Assembly (NCBI RefSeq): GCF_040115645.1
Contig: NC_089541.1
Span: forward strand, 6,944,001-7,008,000
DNA: 64,000 bases
Direction of reading: 5' to 3'
From: Euwallacea fornicatus
Taxonomy: Eukaryota; Arthropoda; Insecta; Coleoptera; Curculionidae
This document shows, in pieces, positions 1 to 12,400 of this stretch; position 1 is the first letter of the stretch, and each line of letters opens with the position of its first letter. Below the pieces are notes generated by a model. The model had not been told where the DNA came from. It searched no databases and saw only the letters and a program-made list of their open reading frames with translations. Position numbers and translations under genes: made by a program.

Positions 1-174
1 AAAACCATTGCAACCCCCTATGCCCCACGATTTTATGGTGAACACTCCAAAAATTTTAAGTTTTGAAACACCCCGTATGTATGAATTTTTTTTTCAAATG
101 CTCATATTGACACGTACACGCATCATAAAACGGTTGAAAATTCCTCTTTTATGACAGGACTTTTGGATACCTAC
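1..174 (-). other. Intron continuing off the window; bases 1-80 look like the end of a MITE-like repeat
   Basis: This is the start of the intron after the 175-477 exon (donor GTAGGT at 169-174). Bases 1-80 end in AAACACCCCGTATG, resembling the ACGGGGTGT/ACAGGGTGT termini of insect MITE-like DNA elements, with the rest of the putative element outside the window. The call is by end-motif only. Confidence 0.35.
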
Positions 175-477
175 CCTGACTTTCTCGGCAGCCTCTTCTG
201 GCGGCAGCTCATCAACAAACTCCATAGGATTCTCAATCCATTCTTTGACTAAATCACTCGCTTCCTTATATCTTTTCCAGAGGTCCGTCGCGTTCTGATA
301 CTTAGTGCACAGCTCCTTTAAGTTGGTGCAGGTGGTGTTGTACGCAGTAACGGCTTCATTTACTGCTGCGCCCACGCGAGCTGAGACTTCTGGTTCGCAG
401 CTTTCTGACAAGGGCTGAGCTGCGTCACGGAGCTCGGTTACCAAATTCTCGCGGGAAACTAAGTCTCCTGATAGTCC
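175..477 (-). CDS. Msp300: Msp300 exon: 101-aa rod exon (last exon in window)
   Basis: 303 bp between TTTTTGACAG|GGACTA and GTCAGG|GTAGGT, phase 0. It starts GLSGDLVSRENLV, includes TDLWKRYKEASDLVKEW and ends EEAAEKVR. The Trp pairs match a spectrin repeat. The frame also runs past the donor to an ATG-free extension that is intron. Downstream exons, including any KASH domain, lie left of the window. Confidence 0.83.
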
Positions 478-3400
478 CTGTCAAAAATGGGTTATTAGGA
501 TCGAGATACGTACATGTGGTTTGCTATAGGCAGTATAGCGGTACTTTAATTGCAAAGTTGCCATAATTAGAGTGAGTGTTGTGGTACTTGGTGTGAATAT
601 TAATTGTACTTACATTAAAATGTAAATTAATAAAGTACACTCAAACTCGGTTATAGCGAACTTGGGTCATAACGAACGGTAGCTTTTAACGAACAAAATA
701 TTAGGAATGTAGAAAGTGTTTGTTTAATTATGAATTACTCTTGTTCGGATATAACAAACACATTTATAATGAACGATCGGTTTTTAGCGAACCTTTTTTG
801 AGGAGGAATTTACAGGATCGATTGGTTATAACGAATTAATGTCTATTAAAAAGACCATCCTGCAACATTTATAAGCTAGTTTTAGGGTATTTTTTATTGG
901 GATGATCTCACACCGGGGAATCCCCATGTATTGAATCGTAGTCATTTCTGCGCAATTTTGGATTTTGGACAGCAAAAGGAACTCGTAGATCAATATAATG
1001 AAGAAGACGTTCCATTGTCAGAGTGGATTAAGAAGCATAATTATGTTGATCAGGAAACGTATACTAATATGGACAACGATTTACTAACAATCGATTATCG
1101 ACAAATTATATAGCTATATTGAAAGAATTTTTTTTAGTAAGAACCAAGTGCAAAGTGAAATGACTGACTACTTTATGGTAAGCAATAAATAGTTTGTATG
1201 CACGTTAAAGTAATATGATGGCCCACATCGGTATTACATAAGTACAAAGAAAACATGAATGTTCTTTTGCTTTTTCTTCCTTTTAACTGTGTGTATAAAT
1301 CTTAACTATATACATAAAACAATTTTAAGACGTAAGAACGTAAAGCGCACATAATAGTATGTACATATATGTATGTACATATTAACTGGACTCAGATATA
1401 CCGAACGCCCCACTATAGCTAACACAATTTCTGGTCTCATGTTTTTTATAATCGAACTCGACTCTATTTTAGTGACTTGAACTGTTTGTAAAATTTGCAA
1501 AAATATCTATCGATGCAAATAAAGTATGCAAAGGAAGTAAGGAAAAAAATTATTATTCGGCCCAGTTATTAACTATTTGAAGTAATCGTAACATTGAATC
1601 AAATTTCTTAAAATCGTCATTCGTAATACTCCTAGAATATCCGACAGTTTGTTGGTTTATGGGGCAAAGAGTAGAGTTCTGCAGTAGTCCTTCGTAGGAC
1701 AACATTTTCAGCAGTTTCTATAATGTTTTTTGTTTAGATTTATTTTTGTTTTAAATTAAACAGTTAAACAAAATTGGGCTAAAGGTCAAATTAGGCTAAA
1801 AGGGTTTCTTAATATTCAAATACCCATGTTCCATTCATAATCTACCGCGAAGGGCAGTTCAAGGTGAATACAGATGAATGAAAAACACATATGGCGCTTC
1901 CAAATATTATATCACATCAACATTCCAGACATTCCTCTGCGAAGTGTTTGGCGCCCGTTAAAGGGGATAGGCCATGTAATAAAGAGATAGTCCTGAAGAA
2001 AATGGGTCAATGTGTCACCGTAAGTAAGACAGAGCTTGAAAACGTCCAGACGAATGTCAGATAAGGATGGAACATATGTGACACAGAGAGAGAGACGGGA
2101 TGGTAATGTTGGAGTCTTTCTCCCAGATGTCTCTTTTGGTCATCCCATTATAACCTCAAAATATTCATTTCAATTTGAGTTTAGTTAGAAGATTCTTAAT
2201 ATTACGTTATTTAAAATTTTAAACGTACAAAGTCTAATTCAAGTATTCACTTTTTACTGGGTACTATGTTGGAATCAATATTCGTTAATATCATGATAAA
2301 CAATCCAGATTAACCTAAAGAAACAAACTTAATTACTTTAAAGAAGTGGATGATCGCTCCATTGCATGCTGCGGAAGAGGTTACAAAACCCAAGAAATAG
2401 TGGTAAGTGAGCCTGCTGTTGTATTTTTGATTAGTGTTGCGAGGGACATGTGAAAAATGCTATTCTCGAAAGGCACAAAATCCTTATTTAATGAGAACAT
2501 TACTTTCAACATGAACTTCAGTTAAATGTACGTGGTACAAGTTGAATTTCCAGCAAAACTGATTAGGGAACCGTAAAAGAGCGGGTAAGAAACCTTTTTC
2601 AAAATAAGGTACCGCTAGTTTCGGAGGACCATCCTCTCGGCTTAAGACAATGTTTTCAGTTTATGCAAGAAGGTTCTGCTTAGGACCATATAGTATCTCA
2701 AACTCGATCATAGTGAATCTGGGTTATAACGAACAGTTCGCCTTTAACGAAATAAACGTCGGGAATGTACAAAGTGTTTATTTAATTACGTGTTATTCTT
2801 GTTCGGATATAATAAACATATTTATGACGAACGATCGGTTTTAGCAAACTTTTCGAGGATGAATTTGCAGGTCCGAGCAGTTATTACGAACTAATGTCTA
2901 TCAAAAAGACCATCGTGGAGAATTTATTAGATTCGTTCTAGGGTGTTTTTATGTGGGGCGGTATTGAATCGTAATCGATTTTGCACAATTTCGGACTGCA
3001 TAGCTGTACTTTATTACTATCGGATATTAAGACTCGAGTAATCTACAAATCCCTCGATGCCCATTTCGCCTATATAAAATTAATTTTGCATATGTCTAAG
3101 TTTAATTCACACCCCTAATCGTTCACCTCGCAAGTGAATGCTTGTTTGTGACAATTAAAATCTGGACTCCTTGTGTTCGTTATAACCGAGCTCCCTTTCG
3201 ATATTCTAGTAGTGGGAATTGAAAGCAAGGAATTTACTAAATTTAAAGCGCTACATGTCAAATAAACACACATCATCAAAAATATGCGGTTGCTTTAAAC
3301 AGATGTATTTTAAGCCTTCGATGGATGAACGAAGGAAGTTTGAATGCATTAACAAAAATAAACTCCACAATGTTATGGTTAGTAAGAAATAAGAATAATA

Positions 3401-6400
3401 CCCTATTAATATGTAAAACTATAATTTTAAAGTACGTATGTCAAAATATCAAATAACGTGGATACTTTGAACAGATAATAATTGACTAAAACAGAAATTT
3501 ATAATGCAAAACTTAAAAACGTTACGAACGGCATGGGTGCATGTATTCTATAGCTATTCATATGATTTGTAGTTCCCAAAATGAAAAGAAAAAAGCTCTT
3601 CAATCACAAAAATAACAACATTTCAGTATTTGGACAAAGAACTGAGCAAAATAGAAATTTGTTACTATTCGCATTTCAACACGGCTACAAAACTCAAAAA
3701 TGCTAAGTATGAGCACGTTCATATTAGAATTATTTCACGAGATTTATAGTGCGTAACAATATGGGAGTCGCTCAGTGGAAACCACGCGATTTTTAGGAAG
3801 GTATTCTCAGATTCCAGGCTCCGGAACTTAACAACGGTTAGAGATATATAAGGTCGTGAATACTAGAACTATTCCTCATAGTTCGAATGTTTTTTAAATC
3901 CACAATACAGGGAATGCTCAATGAAAAAAAAATCACTTACTTTTACTGCAAGAATTAACTGAAATGTAGACTCTATGTAGTTTTGAAATTTTAACATCTA
4001 TGCAATTTTCCCACCTACTCCGAACCTAACGGTAATAATAGTGACTCAACAGTAGGGGCCTGATACCCAAAAACTTCACGTTGAAAATGTAATTATTACT
4101 GTGTGATAAATTATCACATAATTAAGAAACTTAACAATTAAAACAGTCAAAGCAAAAAACTAAATAAAGTTTAATAATAAATTTAATATTTAGTAGTTGT
4201 TATTATTTTATTTTTGATTATTAATATATTTTTATTATTTGTATAGTTGAAAAACCAGAAAAGAATACTGCTAAATTGCTACTTTTTTTCTAAAAAAAAA
4301 TTCGAATTATAGTAAACTATTACAAATTCCTCGGAAGTAATGGAACGTGTTAAATTATATAATCGGGTATTCACGCAACTGTCACATTTCTACTTTCTGT
4401 ACTATTTTTGTGTTTTTGAGGCCTTTTTGAATTCTGATACTAAAGTTTTGAAAAACAATTCCAGCTTAAGTGCTATCAAACGTACCATGGACGGTACTAA
4501 TTTAGTAGATTACATAATTAACTAAACAGTAAACGAAGTTTAACATTATCAGCATAATTATAATGATCCTTGTAAATATTTCCTCAGTAATTAAAACATA
4601 TTGCCCCAGAAAAATCAAACGTAATGCTTTATTAATTGTATTTACTTTTGACCAATAACATTGAGCCATAAATACACTCAAAATATTATTTATGTTCGGA
4701 AAATTTTCAGAATGTAATGAAGAATTTAAAAAAATTATAATAAACTGTTGATATTAAATTCATTTTTATTCACCCTTGTTAAGAAAACTTTCGCGTTTTT
4801 TCATGACGTATTTTTGATTTTCTCCTTTCATATAAACTTAAACACTAAATTTAACTCCCTCTTCGTACCTTTATTTGCCTTGATCTATAAAAAAATCAGT
4901 TTGGAACATCTCCAATTGTTATTAACTTCGTACTGCACCGACACTTTCCACATTAAACTTTAATCCCTTGGGGACGTTTTAACAAATTCAATTGTATCGC
5001 TAATTTAAAACAGTTATATTTAAATTATACGACAACGTCACTGTACTTTTTAGAATTTCGTTTAATGTCCGCGAACGTTTCGTCCGTTGGAAGAGTGAGC
5101 CGGCACTGGTTTACTTTCAATTTTGTTGCCAACGATGGGATGCGTCGTTTGTTATCGGAGCATGAACTGCGGTGTTAAATGTTGTTGCTAATTTGTTGAT
5201 GTGGCTTAACTATTAGCTTCTTAATGAATTAACAACACCGGTGATAGGGGTATAGATTTAAGAACTCAAGAGGCATTCAAAACCACTTAATAAAGCTCTT
5301 TTAAGTGTAGAATTAACGATACGGTAAGGTGTGCCTCTTGACTCATGGACGAGTTATCATGTCTTAGATTTTAATTCATGAATTTCATGGAAACAAGTAA
5401 GAAATTAGATCTTAAGAGTACTTGTCCAATGTAGGTATGTCACCATGCTCTAATGAATGATATTGGCCCCATTGTGGCGTGCAGGTTTGAGGGGGCTTTA
5501 ATAATGGCGCAACAACATAGTTAGAAAATGCATAATTTTAGTCAAAGAATGCAAATTTCTGGAACGAGCGAAGCGAGGTCTCGCAATATCACACGATTTC
5601 ATTCATTATTTTTTCAAATTTTGCTTTACAGTAAATCGCAAGAAAATGGCATACGATTAAATGTATGTAGGGTTATTTATATTTATCTTTTTATTCTTTT
5701 TTTTTTCAACCAAAAACTGTTTGGGAGCAAAAAATCGAAAACCGACAAGTTTTTTTATTATTTACGTGCTATTGAACCGAGTTTGTATTGCATATTTTAC
5801 CAAATTTACACCAGTTAGAGACGCACGATATTCAAGTTTTACTCCCTACAGCGACTGACTGTTCTTTCCAACCGCGATTGTCAACAGAGTTATGAAATGA
5901 AGATATTTCCCTATTTCATTATGCAGCTAGTTACGAAATAAATCCTGTCCAGTCACGTGCGTCCATCACTAGAACTGTCGCATTATTTGTCAAAATTAGG
6001 AAAAACTTTCTTACCACAAGTGTAAGTTGTAGCACTTTACCTCAAATGTGCAGTAATGGTATATCGTATTACGAGAACTCTAAGAAAATTGAAATTAATT
6101 TTGCAAAATTGTCATACTTATTTGAACAGAATTTGAAATATAACAGAAATTCATCCTTATTAGAATTTGTATATCGCTATCAAAGTACCACCATCTACTT
6201 AATAAACAGCAAACCTCTTATCACCTCCACCCCACAACCATTTCCACTTACCTCCAACCTCTCGGTAGCCTTCCTCAACCTCTCATAATCCACCGTTCCC
6301 TGAACGGTAAGCAACTCGATCATGAAGTCAGCTTCCTGCACACTTTGCTGTACCAGCTCCAGTTGCCTCTCAAATCTCTGCCACAATGTCAATCTGCCTC

Positions 6401-9400
6401 GTAACAGGGCCAAAATTTGACCGCATCTTTTCTCCAAGTTGGTGTGGTCATCTTGTAGCTGCGAGATTTCCTTCTCTACCTTCAATGGGGAAACTGTAGC
6501 ACGCAGCCTCATTGGCAACGTGTGTAGCAATTGCCTACAGCTCATCAAATCTTGCCATAGAGTAACTAGTTCTTCACCCACCTCGTAGCATTCGCTGATG
6601 GCTTTCTCTATGGCATCACTTCCCATTTTTTCAGCACTTTCGCATTGATCCAGATTCTTGCTCAGTTCTATATGTTTCCTGCGTACTCGTCCCAAACCTC
6701 TTTGAATTCCCAGGAGTCTTTCTCTGACTAGAATACCTCCCTCTAGTTCTTCAGCTACAGTGCTCTCCAGGCGTTTTGATAGAGCAAGGAGATTGCCCAC
6801 TCTATCGCTTTCTTTTGCGGATAGTAAGCCGAGTTTTCCTAGTTCATTTTGAATGGTCTCAAGGCGATTAGACATGATTTGCAACCTCTCTATGTACAAA
6901 CTCAGTTCCTCTTCGGTTTTGATCACTCCTCCAAGACTATCAACATCTTGTTTGAGCTCTTGCAACTCTTGCTCTAAAAGGGCCAGTTTTTCGTTCACAG
7001 ATATATCAGTGGCAGAAATAGTGCCCATGATTGAAGACTGAATCTCATTGATTCTTTCAGAAACTTTTCCCCATTCGGTTTGCAGTTCTGAGTGGAATTT
7101 TCGTTGAATCATCTCGTCTGATATGGGAACGATTTGGAGAGATTTTTCTAGATGTTTTGAAGAATTTTGTCGGGCGGCGTTGTTCACCTCGTGTTTGGCT
7201 TTCAGTTCCTTCAAGGAAAAATCCATTAGGGTACTTGAATTTATTTCTACCAATTTATTAAAAAACTTACCCAAAACTGCCTAATATGTCCTCTAGGCCC
7301 AGTAGGAATCTCCATCTTCTTCAACTGAATTTGAGCCTCCCTCAACCACGCCTCTACTTTATCATTAAGAGTGTTGTAGGTAGTCCAAGACTCCCCAAAG
7401 GACAACAATCTGGTCAGATTATTTTGCACATCTTCATGCAGCCTAGTGATGATTTCCAGTGACTCAGAATATGCTCCTTCCAGTCCTGAACACACTACCA
7501 ACTCTTGAAGATTCTGAGCTACCTCATTTAGATGGTTCAACTTGGCGTGGTGTAGCGCAATATCAGTTGCTAGAGAGTGGTGCAGGTCAATGTATCTATC
7601 GTAGTCTGAAGAAGTGACGCTGTTCAAGTCTGGAATTCGTTGTTGGGCCACTTGAAGCCACCTCATTTCTTCTCTGGAACCCTGTTCTAAAATAGTCCAT
7701 CTGGATGCAGCTAAGGACATAAGCTGGAAACGCCCAGTCGATTTGTCCAGGATCAGTCTGGCGCTTTCGTAAAGGTCTTGGTGAAGCTGTGAATGGCTAG
7801 CTCTAGTTTCAGAGTCAAGGTTCTCTTCTAGAGATTCTAGGATGGCCCTGCAATGACTAAGGTTGACGAAGAACTTGCGGTGGTTTTGCATTTCATCCTC
7901 TAGATGTTCTAAATTTCTGACTTGCACCGGACTTTCCACTAAGGCTTCAGCGATTTCAATTATTTGGCTGAACTCCTTGAGGGTCTGCTCATAGTCGTCC
8001 GCCAAAGAAAGGAATTGTAAGGACTTTTCTCGCTCAATATTAATTTGCTGCTCTAGTTGCTTGACTTGGTCGTGATTGCTGTATACTTCAGCTGGAACTT
8101 GCCTACTAGGAAAATCTCTGAGCAAACTTTTGGCGGTTGCAATCAAATGAATAGACTTCACTACGTTGGCTCTGTTTTCACCCTCCATTTCATCCAATTC
8201 GTTGAGCTTGGTTTGAGGAGCATGATCGGATTCTTTGAGGACGCTAAGTTGACGCCGTAATTTCTGAATATTTGAAGACACTCCATCAACATCACAGACG
8301 AACTCTTCCCAACGCTTTAAATCTCCTGATGCCAAAAGTTCGTTTTCCTCAGTAACAGCCTCAATTATCCTGACTTGTTGTTGAAGCGACTCAATATAGC
8401 TGTGCATCCTCTGTCGATCTTCTTCACTGTATATGGGATCAGCTTGCAGTAGGACGCACTGAAGCTCATCGACTTTCTCTTCAATGTTCGCAATCTCTTG
8501 CTTCAGATGATTGAATTCTTCAACTCGTTCTTTGGAAGGTCCATCAGAGGTTTGCTGCCTGCTTAGGTAGATTCGGTATTCAATGGTCTCCAACCATGTA
8601 GTAATAGTCTCAACAGTAGTAATCACAGTTTGCTGGATTTGGTTCACGTCTGCTTTTTGTACTGCCTGTCTCAAAACTTCCAATTTTTGCTCTACATCAT
8701 TGTTTCTTTGCTCCACACTCTGATCTACAATGATCTCGTTCAATGTGGCCATATAGAGCACACTTTTCAGATGTGTAGTCTTTTTAGCATTTTGCAAGTT
8801 CTTGATCCTCTCTAAGGACTGAGCCTGGTTCCATCGAATATTTATTTCATTGAAAGTTGCATTTTCAGGTTCTTCAAGAGGAAAATAAGCAGGCTTCCAA
8901 GTGCTCACAGCATATTCTGGAGGAGACACTGCGGAATCAGATACTGGAGTCAAAGGAGTATCTGATAGTGTTGCTGAAGTCTGTATTTCTTCAATTGTAA
9001 CCGTTGGAAGGTGTTTGGATTTGAATTTGCCTTTTAAAATTTGCTTTTGCTTGACTTCTTCGTTGATATGGGGGTTGGTATCTTCAGATGTTTTTATTTG
9101 CGTAGGAGTTGGCTCTTTAATTGATTCAACTTCAACGAAGTCTTGACTAATTTCAGCTGTTCCTGCTAGGGTTGGAACAGCATGAGATTCTAGTAAAGAC
9201 TCGGTTGTCACTATAATGGGAGTTAATGAAGCTTCAGATAAACCAGCTTCAGAAGTAATAAAATCTGCAGTTGCGGCTTTAGTTGGTGATTGAGGAAGAT
9301 CCTCAATTCTAATGGGTTTGTCATTAATGATAATCTCGTCTCTTACAACATTATCCTGGGCAATAAAATCTTTTGATGTTGGTTCGGAAACACTTTCATC

Positions 9401-12400
9401 CTCTAATAGACTGTCCTTTAATTTGGTTTCAGTGACTATAGACTCTACAGTAAATGCAGTTTGCGGTTTAGCTCCTTCATCTTCAGTTACAGTGAAAGTG
9501 TCATGAGTGGTGATATCCAATCCTTTGGGAATATCTTTAGACATTTGGACATCCACAGTGACTTCGTACTCATGGTCGTTTGCTGCCTTAGGTTTATCAG
9601 TAGATTCAGTGGGAGGATTTTTCACAGTTACAATTTGTTTAATTTTGTCTTTACTGATATCAGTGATAACTTTGGAGCAAACTTCTGCGACTTTATCACC
9701 TTCAACTGAAACAGCTTTTTGTGTATGAGATGTATCATGTTTCTGTGATGGTTCGTATGGTACTATCTTTGTTATTTCAGCCGCAGCTCCAATGTTGTGG
9801 TTCTCATCTTCAGTGGTGGTTTGTTGGAGCTGCAGTTGACCTCGCACTGGAACAGATTTTTCAGTTTGGTCTTCTTTTTCTTCAGGCTGTTTAGTCAGTT
9901 CACTAAAAGTGAGACCAGATTTTGTAATATCTGAAAACATCGGCTTGTATTGAGGCGCATCCACTCCTGAAGCCTGCCTATGAAATACTGAGAACAGATC
10001 TCCCTCTTTTTCTTCTGAAGTCTTATGTGGAGTTTCCTCTTTAGTTTTCCTGCGCCTCCGTTTTCTCTTACATTTAGATTCACCCTTTTCAGCTTCAATA
10101 AATGATTCCACTCCAACGATATCAATTTCGACATCAAACTCCCCGGAAGAATACTCACTTCCAGATTTTTCTTCTTCACGTGGTTGTAGAGTAATCTCGG
10201 AGGATTCTGATAATGTGACGTCAGAATTATCGCCAGGAACAGTTAAAACTGCCTGTACTTGTACTTCATATTCTTCACTGGTGCTTTTGGTTGGTGTCGC
10301 TACTGGTGTGAGTGGTAAATCTCTGATATCTGTGATAATCACCGGACTGGTCTGGATGACTTGTTCAGAAGTCAAAGTGGACTCTTTTCGAATTTCCTCA
10401 ATTGGTGATGTTTGCACTTCAGTGGTGTTAATTGCTTGAGGTAGCGGTTCAAGTGAAGTTTGACTGGAAAATTCAGAAATTGAGGGCATTGCTTGAGTGG
10501 CAATCTCTAAGGCAAGAATTGGCTCAGGAGGAATAGTTTGGACTGCATCCTCTCTACTTTCAGTCACGATGGTCTGCATTGCCGACTCATTCTTTGGTAT
10601 CACTGGACTCACAGTTTGGACCATTTCATCTATCGAATCAATTCTTTCCGGAGTGACTGTTTGGTTTGAAGATTCACAGGTTTCAACTCTGCTCAGTTCA
10701 GGTTTTGGAGAAGTTTGAGTAACTTCTTCAAGGAGTTCTGTTACAATCTGGGTGGATGTTTCATCTACCTCTGGCTGGGCAGTTATTTCGATATCAATTT
10801 TGTCAATTCTATTAGGTTCGGTAGAAGCTTCTACAGTTTCAATGGTCGATTCTAGAGATGTTTGAGTTGCTGCTAGTTCAGTTTGAACATCGCTCGGATT
10901 TTTTATAATGGGTCCTGATTCTTCCAATACCAAAGGAAGAGTCTGAGTTAGTGTTTCTTGTGTCATAACTGCTTCAATAACTGGTACAGTTTTAACTATT
11001 TCAGTAGACATGGCTTGAGAGAACTCACTTTCAGGTGCAACGACTTCTTCGACAATTTTAACAGTTCCAGGTTCGGAAATCGTAGATATAGTGTGGTATG
11101 AGTCATTGGGTGATATAATAGTATCTTCATGGGCCTCAGTAACTTCTTGATCGGGCTGCTCAGTTTCGTCTCCATGTTTCTTTCTTCCTTTCCGTTTTTT
11201 CTTGCCTTTTTTAGTTTCTTCAGGGATTTCTTTAGTGCTGTCATCAAGTTCTGAATCTACAATAGGTGTAGTAGATTTGGGCATCTGGGACTCCTCAGTA
11301 TCCTCCACTTTCACTTTCTGGCCACGCTTCTTTCTGCGTTTCTTGTTTCGCCCTACTTCATATAAGCTCTCATCTAAAGTTCTATCAGCCTCATATCCCA
11401 ACTCTTCAGATTCACTAGCAGATTCAGTTTCTTCAATTTTAGATAAGTCTCCAATGTCCAGTTCTGGTAATGGAGGTTTAGGATTTGCTTCTGAAATCTC
11501 CAGTTCTTTCAGTATGGGCCTTTGTGCATCTTCTGAAATTTCAAGTTCCTCCAATGTAGGTTTAGGAGTTTCTTCTGAAGGAATTGAATCTTCTGGGATA
11601 ATAATTTCCGTCGATTCTGCTAAAGACGTATTAGTTGAAGCCTCGTTGCTCACATCTTCAAGGCTATCTTCACTTTTCTTGAGCTTCTTTCTCTTTTTTC
11701 TCTTTCTGCCTCCGTGGTCTATGTCACTTGGAGTTGTCTCCTCACCATGTTCACTTTGCTCTTTTGAAAGGACGGAAATTTCTACTTCTTCAGAAACTAA
11801 TTCCTCAGGGTTATATTCAGCCACAGGCAGCTGCACATTAACCTCTTTAGAGATCACATTGGCATTTCCACCAGAAACTTCATCGATTGTCATACTAACT
11901 GAAGCTTTAGGAGTAGTTATATCTGAGTTTAGTTTATCTTCTAATGAGAGATCTATATGTACAATTTGTCCTTCAGTTGTTGAAACTCCAAGAGGAATTC
12001 TTGCTTGTTCTTGCTCTGTTTTGATTGAACTAGGCGTGGAGTTTTGGCGTTCGGCCTCAAGAAAATCCGAAATTTTCGGAGTTTCTTGGGGAACTGGATG
12101 GGAGTCTTGTAGTGACAGGCTGATAGTAATATTCTCAGAAGGCTGCTGCATTGTTGAGACTTTAGTGACCTCCAATTGGGTGGAGGTGGCAGGCAAAACT
12201 ACCCTCTCAGTTGTAATAGTTGTAACGTCCGGAAATGTTGAGATATGAGGTGCTATTGTGTAGGATTCTGATGACTGAGAATTTGTCACTTCAGTAGCTA
12301 ATTGATTAACTGCGGAAGTTATTTCTGAGACTTTACTGACTTCAGATTCAATAGGTGGACTATTAGCTGTGATAATCTCTTGAGATTCTAATGATAAGAC

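Larger units (their letters stand above)
478..6251 (-). other. 5.8-kb intron of Msp300
   Basis: AT-rich intron between the 319-aa and 101-aa exons. It holds two related Tigger-like fragments (640-1115 and 2697-3196). In 1116-2696 and 3197-6251 I see no other gene. About 5050-5180 is locally less AT-rich with several CpGs, without a clear promoter signature. Small ORFs here are uncoded-looking and AT-biased. Confidence 0.75.

Noticed and set aside
1306..1500. Possible right end of Tigger-like copy 1 near 1390-1430
   Set aside because: The phrase ATATACCGAACGCCCC is only loosely similar to the terminal repeat, so the boundary could not be supported.
6195..7274. Treating the 359-codon frame as a separate gene with its own start
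   Set aside because: The first codons are intron and the start is TTG. The frame is continued from the 2,652-aa exon through a 62-bp intron.
11202..12248. 348-codon plus-strand ORF, and many similar Ser/Val/Phe-rich plus ORFs in 8-15 kb and 23-42 kb
   Set aside because: They are the antisense of the E/K/T/S/V-rich minus-strand exons. Their composition is the mirror of that bias, and they have no recognised similarity or splice logic.
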